Assembly: GCA_031277945.1 (NCBI GenBank)
Contig: JAITLK010000001.1
Location: 1 to 64,000 of the forward strand
Direction of reading: 5' to 3'
Length of the DNA stretch: 64,000 nucleotides
Source: Microbacterium sp.
Lineage (GTDB): Bacteria; Actinomycetota; Actinomycetes; Actinomycetales; Microbacteriaceae
Of the stretch, positions 60,698 to 64,000 are shown one piece after another. A program made the translations under genes and the position numbers. Position 1 is the first letter of the stretch. Every line of letters starts with the position of its first letter. Under the pieces are notes generated by a model that had not been told where the DNA came from, ran no database searches, and saw nothing but the letters and a program-made list of their open reading frames with translations.

Positions 60698-61272
60698 GCG
60701 GGGAGCCTGCTCCACTGCTCCTGCCCACCGATCCGCTTCCCGCCCACGATCGCGTTCTCGTCTGCGGGGTCACCGGCATCGGCAAATCGACGCTGTGCCG
60801 CGCGGTGAGCACGCGTCTCCACCTCCCGTACACCGAGCTCGACCGGTTGCACTGGGGTCCGAACTGGACGCCGCGTGCCGAGTTCGAGCGCGACGTCGCC
60901 GCCATCGCCGCCCGCGACCGATGGGTGAGCGAGCTGCAGTATCTGGGGTCAGGCGTCGGCATGCGACTGGCTGAGCGGGCTCAGTTGCTGCTCTGGCTGG
61001 ACTATCCCCGACGGATCGCCCGCACGCGCCTGCTGCGCCGCACGATCGCTCGCAGCATCGAACGCCGCGAGGTGTGGCCCGGGACCGGCAACGTCGAGCC
61101 GCCGCTCTGGCGTGCTCTCACAGACGAAGACCACCTGCTGCGATGGGAAGCACGGACGCATCGGAAATGGCGGGATGCCTACATCCCTCGCCTGCGATCC
61201 GAGCTCCCTGATCTGCGGGTCATGCGGTTCGGGCATCCGCGGGAGACCGCCCGTTTCGTCGCGCGCCTCTGA
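60694..61272 (+). CDS. P-loop kinase (AAA/adenylate-kinase-like)
   Basis: A 192-residue nucleotide-binding protein of the topology-modulation/FlaR-like adenylate kinase group: Walker A GVTGIGKST near 25-33, then LHLPYTELDRLHWGPNW, a substrate-site motif common to the group, LLWLDYPRRIARTRLLRRT, and a lid of RRSIERREVW type. It starts with GTG 60694, overlapping the peroxidase stop by four bases. The phosphate acceptor is unknown. Confidence 0.85.
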   Translation: MSGEPAPLLLPTDPLPAHDRVLVCGVTGIGKSTLCRAVSTRLHLPYTELDRLHWGPNWTPRAEFERDVAAIAARDRWVSELQYLGSGVGMRLAERAQLLLWLDYPRRIARTRLLRRTIARSIERREVWPGTGNVEPPLWRALTDEDHLLRWEARTHRKWRDAYIPRLRSELPDLRVMRFGHPRETARFVARL

Positions 61273-61355
61273 TCCGCGCGGCAGACGGCAGGATTCCATC
61301 GTGCGATGTCTGATTTCCGCCAGCGCCGGGGCCGTGCCGCCGCCAGACTGGGGCG

Positions 61356-62261
61356 ATGATCCCGCGCGGCATCGGCATCCTCGCCCAGTTCATCGCCACG
61401 ACGCTGATCTGGGGCTCCAGCTTCCTCTTCATCGCGGAGGCGGTTCAGGGTCTGAGTCCCGTGCAGGTCGTACTGGGACGCGTCTGCATCGGCGCCGTCG
61501 TGCTGCTCGCCGTGTGCGCCGCCACCCGAGCCCGCTTCCCACGCGAGCCGCGCACCTGGGCTCATCTCAGCGTGGTGGCCCTGCTGCTGTGCGTGATCCC
61601 GTTCCTGCTGTACTCCTGGGCCGGCCAGTTCATCGACTCGGGCCTTGCCAGCATCTACAACGCAACGACGCCCCTGATGACGATGCTGGTGGCACTGGTC
61701 GCCCTGCGGGAAGAGCGACTGAGCACGCCACGCCTGATCGGCCTGCTACTGGGCTTTGCCGGCGTCGTCGTCGTGCTGGGCCCGTGGCACGGCTTCACCG
61801 GTGAGAACGCCGTAGCCGCACAAGCGGCATGCCTGGGCGCCACGCTCTCCTACGGCATCGCCTTCGTGTACCTCCGCCGCTTCGTGACACCGCTCGGACT
61901 GCCCGCTGTGCCGGTGGCGACCATGCAGGTGGGCATCGCCGCGGTCGTCATGATCCTGGTCGCCCCCTTCACCGCGCTCACGCCGGTCACGCTCACCGCA
62001 CCGGTGGTTCTCAGCATGCTGGCCCTGGGAGCGCTCGGGACCGGGCTGGCATATGTGTGGAACACCAACGTCGTCACAGCGTGGGGAGCCACCAACGCAT
62101 CCACGGTGACCTACCTCTCCCCCGTCGTCGGCGTGGCACTCGGTGCGCTCGTGCGGGGCGAGGCGATCACCTGGAACGAGCCCGTGGGCTGCGCGATCAT
62201 CGTCGCGGGCATCGTCTTCAGTCGCCGCTCACCGCGACGCGCGGTCGCCGCCGTAGGGTAG
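61356..62261 (+). CDS. EamA-family DMT transporter
   Basis: A 301-residue protein with ten membrane helices in two EamA repeats (IATTLIWGSSFLFIAEAVQG at the start; ATLSYGIAFVYLRRF and STVTYLSPVVGVALGALVRG in the second). RhaT/YdcZ-like members export amino acids or metabolites. It begins at ATG 61356 and ends in an acidic-free RRSPRRA tail. Substrate not inferable. Confidence 0.92.
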   Translation: MIPRGIGILAQFIATTLIWGSSFLFIAEAVQGLSPVQVVLGRVCIGAVVLLAVCAATRARFPREPRTWAHLSVVALLLCVIPFLLYSWAGQFIDSGLASIYNATTPLMTMLVALVALREERLSTPRLIGLLLGFAGVVVVLGPWHGFTGENAVAAQAACLGATLSYGIAFVYLRRFVTPLGLPAVPVATMQVGIAAVVMILVAPFTALTPVTLTAPVVLSMLALGALGTGLAYVWNTNVVTAWGATNASTVTYLSPVVGVALGALVRGEAITWNEPVGCAIIVAGIVFSRRSPRRAVAAVG

Positions 62262-62339
62262 ATGTCACGGCCACCCGCACACATTCCTTTCGATCCGCTG
62301 TGCAAGGATGCTGACAGTGCTATCAGGGGAGAGCGGAAC

Positions 62340-63404
62340 GTGACCAACGGCCCGTCGGGAAGAGGACGAATTCGTGGAGCGATACGAGCAGGTTTCGGTA
62401 CGGCGGCCCTCGCGGTCGCCCTGGTGCTCGGTGGATGTGCGAGTCCGGCGAGTGCGCCCGTGATCCCGCCTCTCACCCCGGACGCTCCCACCAGCACCCC
62501 GACGCCGGTGGTGGACACGACGCCCACCGAGGTGCCACAGCCCGTGTCGCCGATCGCGGCCCCCTGCCCGGATGGCGCGCCCACGACAGTGTCGATCATG
62601 GCGCACTACGACGACGATCTCCTCTTCGCCAATCCGCAGCTCATCACCGCGCTGCGTTCGGGAGAGTGCGTCCACACCGTGTTCCTGACGGCCGGCGATG
62701 CCGGCAAGGGCATGGGCTACGTCGAAGGCCGCGAGCGCGGTCTGCGCAATGCCTACGACGCCATGCGCGGGGTGTCGGGCGTCGAGTGGACCACACGCGA
62801 GATCACACTGCTCACCGGCATGCACGCCACGGTGATCGCCCCCGCCGACGACACGCGCCTGAGCATCACTCTTCTCCGGCTGCCCGACGGGAACCTCAAC
62901 GGATCGGGGTTCGAGGCGACCGGGCGCGCCTCGCTGGAGTCGATGAACGCCGGGACCATCTCCGAGATGACCCAGGTCGACACCGGTGCCGTCGTCACGC
63001 GCGATCAGCTGCTGGCGAGCGTCCAGGAGATCATCGCCGCTTTCCAGCCGCACCAGCTGATCACCCTCGTTCCCACCGAGGCCACCATGCACGTCGGCGA
63101 CGATCCGCGTCGTCCCGATCACTCCGACCACGGCGCAGTCGGCTCGCTCGTGCGCGCAGCATGGATCGGTATGGGCTATGACGCGGCCGCCGTGCGGTAC
63201 GCCGTCGGCTACCCCGGGCGTGATCTCGACGCCAACGTCGATGGTCAGGACCTCCGCCTGAAGATCGACGCGTTCCGGATCTACTCCGAGGACGATCCGG
63301 TGTCGCACTGCACCACGGATGAGTCCTGCCTTGCGCTCAAGCCGTTCGGCACCTCGCTGCAGCGCCTGTATCTCTACACCGACGCCGAGCTCGTCTTCCC
63401 CTGA
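62340..63404 (+). CDS. PIG-L family deacetylase lipoprotein
   Basis: A 354-residue secreted lipoprotein: signal peptide with lipobox LGGC near 33, Pro/Thr linker to about 75, then a PIG-L/LmbE domain. The metal motif reads AHYDDDLLFANP in place of the usual AHPDDE, and the second metal His is in DHSDHGAVG near 263. Members deacetylate N-acetylglucosaminyl groups. The Pro and Glu of the motif are replaced, so metal binding may differ. GTG 62340 follows GGGGAGAG. Confidence 0.85.
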   Translation: MTNGPSGRGRIRGAIRAGFGTAALAVALVLGGCASPASAPVIPPLTPDAPTSTPTPVVDTTPTEVPQPVSPIAAPCPDGAPTTVSIMAHYDDDLLFANPQLITALRSGECVHTVFLTAGDAGKGMGYVEGRERGLRNAYDAMRGVSGVEWTTREITLLTGMHATVIAPADDTRLSITLLRLPDGNLNGSGFEATGRASLESMNAGTISEMTQVDTGAVVTRDQLLASVQEIIAAFQPHQLITLVPTEATMHVGDDPRRPDHSDHGAVGSLVRAAWIGMGYDAAAVRYAVGYPGRDLDANVDGQDLRLKIDAFRIYSEDDPVSHCTTDESCLALKPFGTSLQRLYLYTDAELVFP

Positions 63405-63410
63405 GTCGCG

Positions 63411-64000
63411 TCAGGTGGTGACGTCTGGAGCGTCGACGGCACCGCCGAAGCGGCGATCACGACCGGTGTAGATGTCGATCGCGCGCCACAGATCGCGACG
63501 CCCGAAGTCGGGCCAGAGCGTGTCGAGGAAGACCATCTCCGCGTACGCCGACTGCCACAGCAGGAAGTTCGAGGTGCGCTGCTCACCGGAGGAGCGCACG
63601 AACAGATCGACGTCCGGCATATCGGGCTGATACAGCCGCTTGGCGATCAGCTTCTCCGTCACCGCTGAGGGCCGAAGCCGCCCCGCCGAAACATCGTCGG
63701 CGATCGAGCGCACCGCGTCGGCGATCTCGACGCGACCGCCGTAGTTCACGCACATCGTGAGGGTCAGGGCTGTGTTGCTCTTCGTGAGCTCCTGCGCGTA
63801 CTCGAGCTCGGAGATCACCGATCGCCACAGCCGCGGTCGCCGCCCCGCCCACCGCACGCGCACGCCCCATTCGTTGAGCTGGTCGCGCCGGCGATGCAGC
63901 ACCTCGCGGTTGAAGCCCATCAGGAATCGGACTTCTTCGGGTGACCGGGCCCAGTTCTCGGTCGAGAACGCATAGACCGACAGGTGCTTGACGCCCGCTT
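63411..64000 (-). CDS. uppS: Isoprenyl transferase (undecaprenyl diphosphate synthase), 5' end outside window
   Basis: The frame runs to the window edge, so about 60 N-terminal residues with the catalytic Asp are not seen. What is seen is diagnostic: [60 protein letters not shown] and [15 protein letters not shown]. The enzyme extends farnesyl diphosphate to the C50/C55 carrier lipid for wall synthesis. It ends six bases from the convergent PIG-L gene. Confidence 0.95.
   Translation of the reverse strand, partial: AGVKHLSVYAFSTENWARSPEEVRFLMGFNREVLHRRRDQLNEWGVRVRWAGRRPRLWRSVISELEYAQELTKSNTALTLTMCVNYGGRVEIADAVRSIADDVSAGRLRPSAVTEKLIAKRLYQPDMPDVDLFVRSSGEQRTSNFLLWQSAYAEMVFLDTLWPDFGRRDLWRAIDIYTGRDRRFGGAVDAPDVTT

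Overview
The window is high-GC DNA from an actinobacterium, most probably a member of the Microbacteriaceae close to Microbacterium. The signs are the fasR-fabD-fabH-acpP-fabF order with aceE upstream and a DUF3145 gene downstream, a homodimeric-type aceE, tandem DUF7882 genes, actinobacterial DtxR/IdeR-type and CsoR-type operators, and a dus-dgt-dnaG block. It reads as ordinary chromosome with many small accessory genes and an unusual number of broken genes. I see no prophage, insertion sequence, CRISPR array or rRNA.

Layout. 1-3.5 kb: an acetyltransferase cut by the window edge, a VOC protein, then a scar of an integrated element (tyrosine-integrase remnant, 3' half of a tRNA gene as probable att site, helicase remnant) and two unknown genes. 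3.5-7.7 kb: a BcrA-type ABC exporter with its two-component system. 7.9-11.3 kb: a winged-helix-regulated operon behind a clear palindromic operator, a BLUF photoreceptor pair, an acyltransferase and a broken dihydrofolate-reductase-family gene. 11.4-19.1 kb: aceE (acetyl-CoA supply) followed by the FasR-type regulator and type II fatty-acid synthesis genes. 19.2-28 kb: DUF3145, RNase H, decaying chrA, AI-2E exporter, PAP2/lipid-kinase fusion, an orphan LPXTG tail, a duplicated lipoprotein, an XRE remnant behind iterons, tRNA-Met and a DMT transporter. 28-32.4 kb: def, a lipoprotein, a DUF7882 trio, an SDR and a KGG-repeat protein. 32.5-36.5 kb: copper region (CopB ATPase, CsoR-like box, DUF6153, DUF305) and a DUF892 protein.

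36.5-40.8 kb carries the most unusual cluster: alanine racemase, a D-Ala-D-Ala-type ligase and a membrane acyltransferase fused to a CapA domain, each overlapping the next by four bases. 40.8-44.4 kb: TetR/hydrolase pair, then an FMN riboswitch driving ribE-ribB-ribH without ribD or ribA. 44.5-54.7 kb: small regulators and enzymes, including a CYP152 peroxygenase, an hsp20/MerR heat-shock pair, an orphan Imm70 immunity gene, an iron-boxed siderophore-interacting protein and a GntR/CynX pair. 54.7-64 kb: tRNA-Asn, an ABC ATPase with an altered H-loop, dnaG, dgt, dus, gpx, a P-loop kinase, an EamA exporter, a PIG-L lipoprotein and partial uppS.

Best leads for something undescribed: the alr-ddl-acyltransferase/CapA operon, the H-loop-altered orphan ATPase, the DUF7882 trio, the iteron/XRE scar and the orphan Imm70 gene.
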